Shown one piece after another: positions 33,197 through 42,634 of a DNA stretch of 64,000 nt. The notes beneath the pieces are model-generated. The model made no database searches. It worked only from the letters and a program-made list of their open reading frames with translations, and was not told where the DNA came from. The DNA lies in the NCBI GenBank assembly GCA_965226755.1, contig CBDDDT010000003.1, positions 2,170,001-2,234,000 of the forward strand, in the 5' to 3' direction. This stretch comes from Bog-113 sp965226755. Its GTDB lineage: Bacteria; Acidobacteriota; Terriglobia; Bryobacterales; Bryobacteraceae. Within the stretch, counting starts at the first letter, position 1, and each line of letters begins with the position of its first letter. A program made the position numbers and the translations under genes.

Positions 33197-34396
33197 ATGG
33201 ATCGTCGAAATCCGGGTCAGGAAAACGAAAGACCTCCCGCTAGCCTCCAGGCTCAGCACCTGAGCTATCGGGAATTGGCTGAAGCGATGCCTCAACAGGT
33301 GTGGACCGCACACCCGGACGGCGCGCTGGATTATGTCAATCAGCAGGTGACGGATTACTGCCATGCGACCTCCGAGGATTTGATCGGGGCCGGGTGGTTG
33401 AGTATCGTTCATCCCGATGATGTCGCTCCGTCGGTGGCGCGGTGGACGCGCTCGATTCAAACCGGTGCATTGTACGAAGTCGAGTTCCGGCTGCATCGGG
33501 CGCACGACCAGACATATCGGTGGCATCTGGGCAGAGCGGTGCCTCTGCGCGACGCCGCGGGTCGGATCGTCAAGTGGCTCGGAACCAACACGGACATTCA
33601 TGACCGAAAGCAGGTCGAAGCGGAACTCGGCGTGGCCAAAGCCGCCGCGGACGCGGCGAATCAGGCCAAGAGCGTTTTTCTCGCGAATATGAGCCACGAG
33701 TTGCGGACGCCGCTCAACGCCATCATTGGCTATAGCGAGATGGTGATGGAAGAAGCCCAGGATGAGAACCTCGACCGAATTGTCGAGGACGCCCGCAAAA
33801 TCCGCTCCGCGGGCCGTCATTTACTCGAGTTGATCAGCGCCGTTCTGGATCTTTCTAAGATCGAGGCCGGGAAGATGGATCTACACGTGGAGCCGTTCAG
33901 TGTTCGAAAGCTGATTGGAGAAATCAAGTCCGTCATTGAGCCTCTCGTCGAACAGAATCACAATTCGTTGCGGGTCTCCATCGAGGATCAAGTGGTGTCT
34001 AAGTTTGCCGACCGGATGTATGCGGATGAAACGAAAGTTCGCCAGATCCTTCTGAATCTGCTGGGTAACGCCTGCAAATTCACCACCCGCGGTGAGATCA
34101 CATTAGAGGTTTGCATGCTCGATAAGGACCAGATCTCATTTGCCGTCTGCGATACGGGAATCGGGATGAAGCAGGATCAGGTCGGAAAGCTGTTCGAGCC
34201 GTTCATACAAGCAAATCAGTCAACCAGCCGCAGGTTTGGTGGAACCGGGCTGGGCCTCGCAATCAGCCGGCGATTCGCGAGAATGATGGGCGGCGACATC
34301 ACGGTTCGGACCGCGGAAGGAATGGGCTCTACTTTTACCGTTTCCCTCCCCATGACAGTGACCGATCCGGAGTGGGCTCCCCCGGCCGCGGGCTAG
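33197..34396 (+). CDS. PAS-domain sensor histidine kinase
   Basis: The 399-residue soluble kinase has one PAS domain (about 25-135, ending WLGTNTDIHDRKQ), a HisKA dimerisation helix with the phospho-acceptor His167 in SHELRTPLNAI, and an HATPase domain with N box NLLGNACKFT, G1 DTGIGM and G2 GGTGLGLAISRRF. No transmembrane segments are present, so it senses a cytoplasmic signal or a ligand/redox change through PAS. No receiver domain or response regulator gene is adjacent; it is an orphan here. Confidence 0.92.
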   Translation: MDRRNPGQENERPPASLQAQHLSYRELAEAMPQQVWTAHPDGALDYVNQQVTDYCHATSEDLIGAGWLSIVHPDDVAPSVARWTRSIQTGALYEVEFRLHRAHDQTYRWHLGRAVPLRDAAGRIVKWLGTNTDIHDRKQVEAELGVAKAAADAANQAKSVFLANMSHELRTPLNAIIGYSEMVMEEAQDENLDRIVEDARKIRSAGRHLLELISAVLDLSKIEAGKMDLHVEPFSVRKLIGEIKSVIEPLVEQNHNSLRVSIEDQVVSKFADRMYADETKVRQILLNLLGNACKFTTRGEITLEVCMLDKDQISFAVCDTGIGMKQDQVGKLFEPFIQANQSTSRRFGGTGLGLAISRRFARMMGGDITVRTAEGMGSTFTVSLPMTVTDPEWAPPAAG

Positions 34397-34404
34397 CGCG
34401 GTTT

Positions 34405-37065
34405 TCATTCCGGCTCGTGCGCTCCGTTCTCCAGATCTTCGAGACAGCGGGCGATCAGAGCGGTCCAGCCCGTCTGATGACTGGCGCCGCATCCGCGGCC
34501 GGTCTCGGCGTCGAAGTATTCGAAAAACCATTGAAGGCCATTCCAGTGAGGATCGGTCTTGAAAATACTCATATCGCCCTGCCAAGGCGAGCCGCCATCA
34601 GGGCCCGGGATGAATAGCGCACAAAGGCGCCGATTGAGTTCGCGGGCGACCCCCTGCAGATTCATCCGATTGCCGGAGCCGGTGGGGCATTCGATCTGGA
34701 AACTCTCGCCGTAGAAGTGGTGATAACGTTCGAGGGCTTCAATTAGGAGGTAATTGGTGGGGAACCAGATGGGACCTCTCCAGTTGGAATTTCCGCCGAA
34801 CGTGCCCGAGCGCGATTCGGCCGGTTCGTAGTCGACCTCCCATGCCTGACCGTCCATCTCCAGGCGGAACGGATGTTCCCCATGAACCTTGGAAACAGAG
34901 CGAATACCGAATGGAGACAGGAACTCGTTTTCATCGAGGACGCGACTCAAGACGCGCTCCACCCGTTCTTTGGACGGAATGGCGAGAAGCCGGTGTGTGT
35001 GATTAGCGCCTGCGTTCACTTGGGTGAGCCATGAGATCTGTCCGAGAAGATCCTTGCGGTTCTCGACAAACCATTCGAGGCGCTTGCGGAATCCGTGAAG
35101 ATTGTCGATATCCGGCGCTTCCAGAATCTCCACGGCGAACAGGGGTATGACGCCGACGATGGACCGGACCTTGAGCGGCATCTGATGGCCATCCATTCGA
35201 AGCTGGTCGTAATAAAAGCCGTCCTCCTCGTCCCACAGTCCGGCCCCGCCCAAAGTATTCATCGCGTCGGCGATTTCCACGAAGTGCTCGAAGAATTTGG
35301 AGGCCATATCTTCGTAGGCCGGGTTGTCCGGCGCGAGTTCAAGGGCCATCGAAAGCATCGTGGAGCAGAAGAAAGCCATCCACGCCGTGCCGTCCGCCTG
35401 TTCCAGTTGGCCGCCGCCGGGCAGGGGTTTGGAACGGTCGAAGACGCCGATATTGTCGAGTCCGAGAAAGCCTCCGCCGAAGACCTGACGGCCCGCGATG
35501 TCTTTGCGATTCACCCACCAGGTGAAAGTCAGCAGGAGCTTTTGGAAGGTGCGGGCGAGAAATGTCTTGTCGCGCTGTCCGGGCGGCCCGCTGATCTTAT
35601 ATGCGCGCCAGCAAGCCCACGCGTGTACCGGCGGGTTGACGTCGCCGAAGGCGAATTCGTAGGCGGGGATCTCACCGCTCGGCTTCATGTACCACTCGCG
35701 GAGCATGAGGACGAGTTGGTCTTTGGTGAAATCGGGATCGATCTGGGCGAACGGGATCATGTGAAACGCGAGATCCCAGGCCGCGTACCAGGGGTATTCC
35801 CACGCGTCGGGCATGGAGAGGATGTCGCGATTGAACAGATGGAGCCAATTGTGATTGCGCCCCTGCCAGCGCTCGGCAGGCGGCGCGGGCTGGGAGGGAT
35901 CGCCTTTCAACCAATCCTGCACGGAGTAGTGGTAAAACTGCTTCGTCCAGAGAAGTCCGGAGTAAGCCTGGCGAACGATCGAGGCTGCGGCAGGCGTGAG
36001 TTTAGCGGGAACAAACTGCCCGAAGAAGTCTTCGTACTCGGCGGTGAGGCGGCTCAGGATCGCGTCGAACTGCGCGAAGGGATCGTCTACGGATTCGGAC
36101 TCGCTCCAAAGTCGGAAACGGAGTTCGGTCTGGCCGCCGGCGGGAACATCGAGCTGAAACCAAGCGGCGGCCTTAGAGCCAGTGTGGTCGGGACAAACGG
36201 CGTCTTCGCGTCCATGAATGACGCGCTCATGGAATGCGTCCTTCACAAAAGGCGAAGTATTATCAGAGCCAAAAAGACGCTTGGCGTTCGTTTCGTTGTC
36301 CGTAAACAGGAAGGGAGCGGGCTGTTCGGCGGCGAATTGCATCTTACCTAGCGAGGCGTGTTCCAGAGCCAGGCGGTCGGGGGCGGCCTCGGAGATCCGC
36401 CCTTTCGGCCAGTAACCTTCGCTGTGACGTCCCCAGCTCCAGGTATTGCGGAACCAGAGCGTGGGTAACAGGTGCAGTTTCGCCTCTTGCGGTCCGCGAT
36501 TGGCCACGGTGACCTTGATGAGAATATCGTCGGGCGCATTCTTGGCGTATTCGATGAATACGTCGAAATAACGGCTTTCTTCGAAGATGCCTGTGTCGAG
36601 CAGCTCGAATTCGCGATCCTGTTTGGATCGGCGGCCGTTTTCCTCAACCAGGCGGGTATAGGGAAAGGCGCGTTGCGGGTATTTGTAAAGCGCCTTCAAA
36701 TAGGAGTGGGTAGGCGTGGAGGCAAGGTGGAAGTGGACCTCTTTTATGTCTTCTCCGTGGTTGCCCTCGGGTCCGGTGAGTCCGAAAAGCCGCTCCTTCA
36801 GGATGGGATCCTCGCCATTCCAGAGCGCGAGCGCAAAACATAGCCTGCCTTCGCGGTCGCAGATGCCGAGCAGGCCATCCTCTCCCCAGCGATAGGCGCG
36901 GCTCCGGGCGTGATCGTGAGGCAGGTAGGTCCAGCATTCTCCGGTCGCCGAGTAGTCTTCGCGAACCGTTCCCCACTGGCGTTCGGAGAGATAAGGCCCC
37001 CACCGCTTCCAATTCTCCTTTCGATCGCGATCCGCGGCGAGGCGATCCGCTTCCGCGCCGTTCAA
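34405..37065 (-). CDS. Glucosidase, MGH1/GH63-like
   Basis: The 886-residue protein contains the typical openings of this family: WKRWGPYLSERQWGTVREDYS, YLPHDHARSRAYRWGEDG, a long (alpha/alpha)6-barrel region with GNSNWRGPIWFPTNYLLIEAL and GRGCGASHQTGWTALIA. These enzymes hydrolyse alpha-glucosidic links, and acidobacterial members are common beside trehalose or glycogen metabolism. I selected TTG at 37065 as start because it overlaps the stop of the upstream cyclase gene (TTGA); the longer frame from 37161 gives an implausible basic tail. No signal peptide is visible, so it acts in the cytoplasm. Confidence 0.85.
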   Translation of the reverse strand: MNGAEADRLAADRDRKENWKRWGPYLSERQWGTVREDYSATGECWTYLPHDHARSRAYRWGEDGLLGICDREGRLCFALALWNGEDPILKERLFGLTGPEGNHGEDIKEVHFHLASTPTHSYLKALYKYPQRAFPYTRLVEENGRRSKQDREFELLDTGIFEESRYFDVFIEYAKNAPDDILIKVTVANRGPQEAKLHLLPTLWFRNTWSWGRHSEGYWPKGRISEAAPDRLALEHASLGKMQFAAEQPAPFLFTDNETNAKRLFGSDNTSPFVKDAFHERVIHGREDAVCPDHTGSKAAAWFQLDVPAGGQTELRFRLWSESESVDDPFAQFDAILSRLTAEYEDFFGQFVPAKLTPAAASIVRQAYSGLLWTKQFYHYSVQDWLKGDPSQPAPPAERWQGRNHNWLHLFNRDILSMPDAWEYPWYAAWDLAFHMIPFAQIDPDFTKDQLVLMLREWYMKPSGEIPAYEFAFGDVNPPVHAWACWRAYKISGPPGQRDKTFLARTFQKLLLTFTWWVNRKDIAGRQVFGGGFLGLDNIGVFDRSKPLPGGGQLEQADGTAWMAFFCSTMLSMALELAPDNPAYEDMASKFFEHFVEIADAMNTLGGAGLWDEEDGFYYDQLRMDGHQMPLKVRSIVGVIPLFAVEILEAPDIDNLHGFRKRLEWFVENRKDLLGQISWLTQVNAGANHTHRLLAIPSKERVERVLSRVLDENEFLSPFGIRSVSKVHGEHPFRLEMDGQAWEVDYEPAESRSGTFGGNSNWRGPIWFPTNYLLIEALERYHHFYGESFQIECPTGSGNRMNLQGVARELNRRLCALFIPGPDGGSPWQGDMSIFKTDPHWNGLQWFFEYFDAETGRGCGASHQTGWTALIARCLEDLENGAHEPE

Positions 37066-37718
37066 GCAGCGGCTCCGGAGACGCCGGCCAGCCGGGCGAT
37101 CGCGCGCGCGGGAGCTCCTTCGGCGCCCATTAGCTTGAGCGGAAGACAAATCAAGTCCCAAGCGCCCGAATAGAGTGGCGCCAGGTTCAGACCCTCAATG
37201 ATCCAGACGCCGGCGCCCAGGAGCGCGCTATGCGTTTCTTTACCGTCTTTGAAAAATCCGCCCACGGAAAGATAATCGACCCCCACTGAACGAACGCGCG
37301 CCGCGACGAGGCACTCCGCGGCTTCGCGGGAGATATAGACGAAATTTTCGTCGAAAGTGTCCGTATTCCAGCGTCCGGCGGAGTTCGTCGTTTTGAGGAG
37401 AAGGCGTTCGCCGGCTTGGGGCCGGGCAGCTTCAAGTTCGGCGGCCGTGACGCACGCCGGGTCGCTGATTTCGATCACCCGGGCGATGCCGACAGTGGCG
37501 TCTAAAGGAATCTGATCGATGGTCTTTCCGCCAGGCACGAAGTGGAGCGGGGCGTCCATGTGGGTTCCGGTATGCACGCCGAGGTCGATGTGAGAAAGCA
37601 CGAGGGCATCGCCCGCGGAATAGTCTTTTACGCGATCAATGTGGAATTCGGGGTCGCCGGGCCAGTGCACCATTCCGTTGCGAATCGGTACCGAAAGGTC
37701 AATCCAGGGGGAAGGCAT
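37062..37718 (-). CDS. Cyclase-family metal-dependent hydrolase (kynurenine formamidase-like)
   Basis: The 218-residue protein has the metal-binding motif HTGTHMDAPLHF typical of the cyclase/KynB family, with further acidic and His residues in SVGGFFKDGKETHSALLG. Members hydrolyse N-formylkynurenine or related amides or lactones. The start MPSPWIDLSVPI at 37718 is chosen over an upstream in-frame ATG. The gene precedes the glucosidase with overlapping stop/start. No other tryptophan-catabolism gene is nearby, so the substrate is open. Confidence 0.88.
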   Translation of the reverse strand: MPSPWIDLSVPIRNGMVHWPGDPEFHIDRVKDYSAGDALVLSHIDLGVHTGTHMDAPLHFVPGGKTIDQIPLDATVGIARVIEISDPACVTAAELEAARPQAGERLLLKTTNSAGRWNTDTFDENFVYISREAAECLVAARVRSVGVDYLSVGGFFKDGKETHSALLGAGVWIIEGLNLAPLYSGAWDLICLPLKLMGAEGAPARAIARLAGVSGAAA

Positions 37719-37786
37719 TCGACTTCTATCGTAGCCGGTGACACTCCGGCGGCGGAACGTGATATAAATGCACGACACGGAGGAAT

Positions 37787-38530
37787 ATGAACCGCTACGT
37801 CGCCGAAGTCGTGGGTACGTTTGTCTTGGTTTTTGGGGGCTGCGGCACGGCCGTCCTCGCGGGCGACAAGGTGGGATTCCTCGGGGTCTCGTTTGCGTTC
37901 GGGCTTTCGCTCCTCGTCATGGTTTACGCCATCGGGCCCATCTCGGGTTGCCATCTCAATCCGGCGGTGACCCTGGGACTATTTCTGAGCCGGAAGTTTG
38001 AAGCGCGCCTGATCCCGGGCTACGTCCTCGCGCAAATCGGGGGCGCCGTGCTGGCTTCGGCGCTTTTGTATCTGATCGCTTCGGGCGGCCCCAACGGCTA
38101 CGTGCCGAGCACGGCAGGTTTCGCCGCTAACGGATTTGGGGACCATTCGCCCGGGCACTACGGTCTGCTTGCGGCGTTCGCGGCCGAAGTCATCTTGACG
38201 TTCTTCCTCGTGATCACGATCCTGGGTTCCACGGACGTAAAAGCGCCGGTGGGTTTCCCCGGCGTGGCCATTGGATTTGTGCTCGTACTAATCCACTTGG
38301 TTGGAATTCCGGTGACGAACACGTCGGTGAATCCGGCGCGCAGCATCGGGCCGGCCTTATTCGTAGGCGGGTGGGCGTTGAGCCAGCTGTGGCTTTTCAT
38401 CGTCGCGCCTCTGATTGGCGCCGCCCTGGCGTCAGGAGTTTACCGGACGATTCGAGTGCCGGATGCGGTCATTTCGGCTCGGGAGGCGGAGCGCGCCCTC
38501 AAGACCGAACAGCGCGATCGCCGATTGTAG
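37787..38530 (+). CDS. aqpZ: Aquaporin (AqpZ-like, water-selective)
   Basis: The 247-residue channel carries both NPA motifs (Asn58 in CHLNPAVTL, Asn182 in SVNPARSIGPA) and six hydrophobic helices. The sequence SGCHLNPAVT around the first motif and the Arg after the second NPA follow the AqpZ pattern, which passes water and excludes glycerol. A short basic C-terminal tail (REAERALKTEQRDRRL) extends beyond the last helix. It is divergent from the cyclase gene. Confidence 0.93.
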   Translation: MNRYVAEVVGTFVLVFGGCGTAVLAGDKVGFLGVSFAFGLSLLVMVYAIGPISGCHLNPAVTLGLFLSRKFEARLIPGYVLAQIGGAVLASALLYLIASGGPNGYVPSTAGFAANGFGDHSPGHYGLLAAFAAEVILTFFLVITILGSTDVKAPVGFPGVAIGFVLVLIHLVGIPVTNTSVNPARSIGPALFVGGWALSQLWLFIVAPLIGAALASGVYRTIRVPDAVISAREAERALKTEQRDRRL

Positions 38531-38573
38531 TGTTTGCCTCGCGCTTGGCGGGGGAGTATCCCATGAGGACGCG

Positions 38574-39128
38574 TCAGTGGACCGCGCCCATCTTATCGAC
38601 CGGCCAGTAAGCGAACACGGCCTTACCGAAAATCAGGTTCCGGGGCACGTCGCCCCACACGCGACTGTCGTTCGAAGAAGCGCGATGATCACCTAAAACG
38701 AAGTACTCACCCGCCGGAACAAACTTGCGCTCCATGGAGGAGTGATCGCGGTAATCGTCAGGCAGGTAAGGCTCCGGCAGCGGCCGCCGGTTGATGTACA
38801 CTTGTCCGTCCTCGATCTCCACTGTGTCCCCGGGCAGTCCGATTACGCGCTTGATGTAGCTCTTGGAGCGATCCCACGGATACCAGAAGACGATCGTGTC
38901 TCCGCGGTGAATGTGGCTGACTCCGAACCGAAAGGTGAACTGGTTGATGAAGATTCGCTCCTCATCGCTGAGCGTTGGCATCATGCTGGTGCCTTCGACG
39001 CGCACCGGGCGGTAGACGAACACAATCACGACAATGGCGAGGAGTACGGCGCCAACGATATCGCGGAGAAGACGCAGAGCGACTCGCTGGTGATCCCCGC
39101 TTGCGGGAGGGACATCCGGAGAGCTCAT
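38574..39128 (-). CDS. lepB: Signal peptidase I
   Basis: The 184-residue protein has one N-terminal membrane anchor (residues about 20-40), the catalytic Ser48 in VEGTSMMPTL and Lys93 in YIKRVIGLPGD, and the family ending box DSRVWGDVPRNLIFGKA. It removes Sec and Tat signal peptides at the outer face of the inner membrane. Its ATG overlaps the stop of the upstream barrel gene (TGATG), so the two are likely co-translated. It is short compared with E. coli LepB (single anchor), as in many non-enteric bacteria. Confidence 0.95.
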   Translation of the reverse strand: MSSPDVPPASGDHQRVALRLLRDIVGAVLLAIVVIVFVYRPVRVEGTSMMPTLSDEERIFINQFTFRFGVSHIHRGDTIVFWYPWDRSKSYIKRVIGLPGDTVEIEDGQVYINRRPLPEPYLPDDYRDHSSMERKFVPAGEYFVLGDHRASSNDSRVWGDVPRNLIFGKAVFAYWPVDKMGAVH

Positions 39129-40936
39129 CAGAACCGAAAGTTCAGACCGCCGCGCAAGCTGCGAGGAGTATGTACAAGCAGCATCTGCCGGCCGTCGGGA
39201 AGTGAAACGGGCAGGTAGCCTTCCGCTAGAAGATTGCGCAATTCGACGGTCCCCTCCATCCGGAAAGGAAGCCCCAGGATCATCGGAATCGGCTGACGGC
39301 AGGAGATGTTCAAACCGGGATCCGGCTCGATGCTGTCGGTCGCGTAGAGGTGTCCGGCAGTCGCCGCATGCGAGTCCATGATCTGATAGCTGGCGGCGAA
39401 TTGCGTGCCCGAGCGCGGAACCGAACCGGCGATACGCGCCGTCAGGGCTTCTCGTTGCTGGGGACGAATCAGCGCGCGCAATTCGTCAGCGGATTCCGTA
39501 GTCAGCTCTTTGGAGCGGGGAGCCAGAACTCCCACCGAGCCATACATCACCGTGATTTTGTAATTGTCGCCGACGTTCTGGGTCACCGCGGCGGTGTAGC
39601 CCATGGTGTGGTAATTCCCGGCGTTAAATAGCAAACTGTCCGTGTAAAGATCGGGAATCAGGTCACCGGCGAAGGCAGCCCCATCCGCTCCGGCCAGCAT
39701 GAGGGCGGCGTTCTGCACGCTCTCGCGGTAACCGGAAACACGAACCTCACGCGAGCCGAGCTTGCGGGAGTAACCGATTTCGTAATTTTCGCCGCGTTGC
39801 ACCTGGGCCGCGCCGGACCGGAGTGTGACGGGGGCTGCGGAGCCGAGCGAAGCGACATCGCGCTGGAGCTCCGCGTTCCGGTCGATCGACTCTCCCAGGC
39901 TCAGTTCGGGCCGGGCGTTGCCGGAGGTATAAGTCACGTCCAAGGCGCCGTCATCGCCCAGGGAATAAGTCAGGCGCGCATACGGACTCAGATAGTGAAT
40001 ATGGTCAACGAAAACGATGGAATCAACCTGAATGCCGTATTGCACCGTAATCGCGTCGGACACGTGGGTCGTGTCGCCCACGCTTACCGACATGGAACGC
40101 ATCGCGGGGAGGTTGGCGGCCGGGTTGGAGCCGGTGGCGAAATTACCCTCCCAGCGCGGCACATAAATCTGGCGCATGGTCAAGGCTATCTCTGGCGAAA
40201 AGCCGCCAAAATCGCGGCTGAACGTGGTCCGGACGGCGGCTGAGGGAGCTTCGGCCGAAACGCCGTACCCCACGTCCCCGGCGAATTCGAGCTGATTATC
40301 ACCCCGGAAACTGGTCGCAAACGCGAACGCGGTCCCCACTTCTCCGGCCGAGCCGCCGCCATTCTGATCGCCCGCTGACAAGCTGACCAAACCCCGCGAG
40401 TCGCTAAACAGAGTGCTGCGGGATGAGGTGGCCGGGATCGCGGTCGGATCCTGCGGAAGGTAGCGGAATACCGGACGCGTGGAGCTGGATGAGCGAAGTA
40501 TCCATTTCCAATCGTCGTTCATGATGCCGTCACCGCGGCGCGAGGGCGGCAGGAGACGGATGGAGCTGAACAGCCCCGATAGATTCACATCGAGCAGACT
40601 GCTGCGACCGGCCTGGATTTTAATCTGGTCGCGGATAGCCGGAAGAAAAGTCGCCAACGTGACTCGCAGAGAATAGACGTCGGGCGTCAAACCGGCGAAA
40701 ACAAAAAAGCCCGCATCGTCTGTAAGCTGACGTTCGATGAGCCTGTCTTGATGGTTGAAGAGCTGCACCACGGCCCCCATCTGAGGCTGTCCGGAATCGT
40801 CGGAGACGCGGCCTTCGAGAGCGCCGCCAAGTTGTATCGGGGAAATGGCCCAAGACGCGCGTGGCGCGCCCAGGGCCGCGACAATAGTCACGAGCAGCGC
40901 TAATCGAAATCCAGCTTGTTGCGCTCTGGGGATCAT
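39128..40936 (-). CDS. Outer-membrane barrel protein with a carboxypeptidase-regulatory-like domain, no plug
   Basis: After a signal peptide (about 1-30, LALLVTIVAALGAPRASWA) the protein has a CarboxypepD_reg-like beta-sandwich (ALEGRVSDDSGQPQMGAVVQLFN) up to about residue 130. The rest is alternating beta-strand sequence ending in LRGGLNFRF, the aromatic C-terminus expected of Bam-inserted barrels. It resembles the TonB-dependent receptor family of Acidobacteriota but is shorter (602 versus about 1100) and I see no plug domain or TonB box. It could be a passive pore or a truncated relative. It is co-directional with lepB and 28 bp from the GWxTD gene. Confidence 0.65.
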   Translation of the reverse strand: MIPRAQQAGFRLALLVTIVAALGAPRASWAISPIQLGGALEGRVSDDSGQPQMGAVVQLFNHQDRLIERQLTDDAGFFVFAGLTPDVYSLRVTLATFLPAIRDQIKIQAGRSSLLDVNLSGLFSSIRLLPPSRRGDGIMNDDWKWILRSSSSTRPVFRYLPQDPTAIPATSSRSTLFSDSRGLVSLSAGDQNGGGSAGEVGTAFAFATSFRGDNQLEFAGDVGYGVSAEAPSAAVRTTFSRDFGGFSPEIALTMRQIYVPRWEGNFATGSNPAANLPAMRSMSVSVGDTTHVSDAITVQYGIQVDSIVFVDHIHYLSPYARLTYSLGDDGALDVTYTSGNARPELSLGESIDRNAELQRDVASLGSAAPVTLRSGAAQVQRGENYEIGYSRKLGSREVRVSGYRESVQNAALMLAGADGAAFAGDLIPDLYTDSLLFNAGNYHTMGYTAAVTQNVGDNYKITVMYGSVGVLAPRSKELTTESADELRALIRPQQREALTARIAGSVPRSGTQFAASYQIMDSHAATAGHLYATDSIEPDPGLNISCRQPIPMILGLPFRMEGTVELRNLLAEGYLPVSLPDGRQMLLVHTPRSLRGGLNFRF

Positions 40937-40963
40937 CGTCCGCCTTACGCCAATTCTAAAAAT

Positions 40964-42634
40964 CTAGGTTACCGTAAAACTCGCCGACGGCGTCAGCGTC
41001 TGGTTGCGATTTTTATCGATCACGCGCATCTTCAGCTGATACTGACCGGGCTGCATCTTGTCGAGCGGAAGCAGCTTTTCCACGGTGATCTGATTAGCCG
41101 AACCCTGCTGGATCGGCTCGGTGAAATCGAGGATCTTTTCATTCGATCCGGCCTTGGTGATTTCGTACTGCACCGTGGCGTTCGGCTTGTTGGTCTTTTC
41201 ATCCGGAGCGAGATTGTACAGCTGGACGTAAATTCCCATCTTCTCGTCCCGGCGGAAGCTATCGCTCAGGCGCGGGCGGACCTTGGTGGTGCCGACCACG
41301 AACTGACCCGTGCCGATGCTCCGAGTCGGAACCTTTTCGATCACGTCAGCCAGGATGAGGCTGCTCGAAGCCAGCTTCTCGTCCTCATAATGCGGGACGC
41401 TCAAGGCCACTTCGTAATTGTTCATCGTGCCGGCGACAACGTCCTTACAGACGACGTTCATGCGATAGGTGCCCGGCGGCAGAGGAATCGTCTCCTGCCA
41501 GACGGAAGTGCGCTTCATCTGTTCGGCCAGCATCTGCGGGGCGACGTCGACTTCCACGGTGTGTTCGAACGTGTTGACGACGCGGCGCGACATGGTCGTG
41601 ATACGACCGAAAATATTGACGACCGCCTTCTGGACGCCTTCCTTCGATTGGAACTGAAGGTCTTTATTCTCAAATTGCACCGTAACGTTGGCAAGAACAG
41701 AAGCGTTGGTCACGCGGATGAAGTCGGTCTGCACCTTCATGGGCAGGATGTTGTAATTGATCCGCGACGAGACCACCGCCTCCAGATCCTTGAATTTCAC
41801 GGGTGGCGGCTTCTGGAGCTTCACGAATTGCTCGAGCCGATTGAACTCGTCCATGCTGGCCGGCGTCACGCCGCCCAGAGGCATGGCATCGTGGGTGCCG
41901 TCGCTATTCTGGAACCGTTGGGTCTTGGTGGACATTCCCATCTGCTCGGCAATGGTGAGGCCGGCGCCTGGGACATACAGCAAGGCGTCCTTTTCTGACG
42001 GATCCATCGTCAGTTTATATTCGCCCGACATGGTAGGGTCGACGAACTCAATGTTGATATTGGTGCCGATCCCGTCGATATAGCGGTAGCGCCAATCTTC
42101 AAACGGGAACGTGGACGTTTCGCCACCGCCTTCTTCCATGGGGCGCTCGTAGCTGCCGCCGGAAGGATGCGCGTCAATTTCATCGGGCGGCCCGAACGTG
42201 ATATAGATACGACCGCGATCGGTCTTCCATCCCGGGATCCCGGACGCGTAGTGATCGTTGGCGTAGGCGATGCGCCGGTAATGCTCTTCCTTGAATTCGT
42301 TCTCGGCGGTATCGGGCGTGGGATCGCGGCGCAGCCAGAACTGCTCGATGAATTGCTCGCGTTCCTCATCCGTGTTCAGACCGTGGAAAGCTTTGCGTTC
42401 TTCATCGCTGATGATATAAGCCACGTCTTCGGTGAGCCACTTTTTATATGGAGTTTCAAGCTCCTTCTTTAGAGCCTTCTCGCGCTTCTTCCGCTGCTTT
42501 TCGGTGAGAGGCTTGGCGACGGTCTCCTTATCCTCTCCGCTGGCCGGTTTTGGGTCCTGGGCGGGAAGCGTAGGAGTGGAAGACGTGATGAGCGCCAGCG
42601 AAAGGCCGGCAACCCACAAGCGGGATTTGATCAT
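40964..42634 (-). CDS. GWxTD-domain protein, secreted or periplasmic
   Basis: I chose the ATG at 42634 because a signal peptide (MIKSRLWVAGLSLALITSS) follows. The N-terminal domain has the GWxTD-type motif (YKKWLTEDVAYIISDEER and RDRGRIYITFGPPDEID area at about residues 70-180); this module is common in Acidobacteriota and Bacteroidota exported proteins of unknown function. The remaining part is beta-rich, ending in a module LDKMQPGQYQLKMRVIDKNRNQTLTPSASFTV-like Ig fold (split here for brevity: LDKMQPGQYQLK, then SASFTVT). No enzymatic site is visible. Family assignment is good; the function is unknown. Confidence 0.8.
   Translation of the reverse strand: MIKSRLWVAGLSLALITSSTPTLPAQDPKPASGEDKETVAKPLTEKQRKKREKALKKELETPYKKWLTEDVAYIISDEERKAFHGLNTDEEREQFIEQFWLRRDPTPDTAENEFKEEHYRRIAYANDHYASGIPGWKTDRGRIYITFGPPDEIDAHPSGGSYERPMEEGGGETSTFPFEDWRYRYIDGIGTNINIEFVDPTMSGEYKLTMDPSEKDALLYVPGAGLTIAEQMGMSTKTQRFQNSDGTHDAMPLGGVTPASMDEFNRLEQFVKLQKPPPVKFKDLEAVVSSRINYNILPMKVQTDFIRVTNASVLANVTVQFENKDLQFQSKEGVQKAVVNIFGRITTMSRRVVNTFEHTVEVDVAPQMLAEQMKRTSVWQETIPLPPGTYRMNVVCKDVVAGTMNNYEVALSVPHYEDEKLASSSLILADVIEKVPTRSIGTGQFVVGTTKVRPRLSDSFRRDEKMGIYVQLYNLAPDEKTNKPNATVQYEITKAGSNEKILDFTEPIQQGSANQITVEKLLPLDKMQPGQYQLKMRVIDKNRNQTLTPSASFTVT

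Noticed and set aside
35095..36351. 418-codon open frame on the + strand inside the glucosidase gene
   Set aside because: Antisense shadow of a GC-rich gene; no start context or motif, while the glucosidase frame is fully supported.
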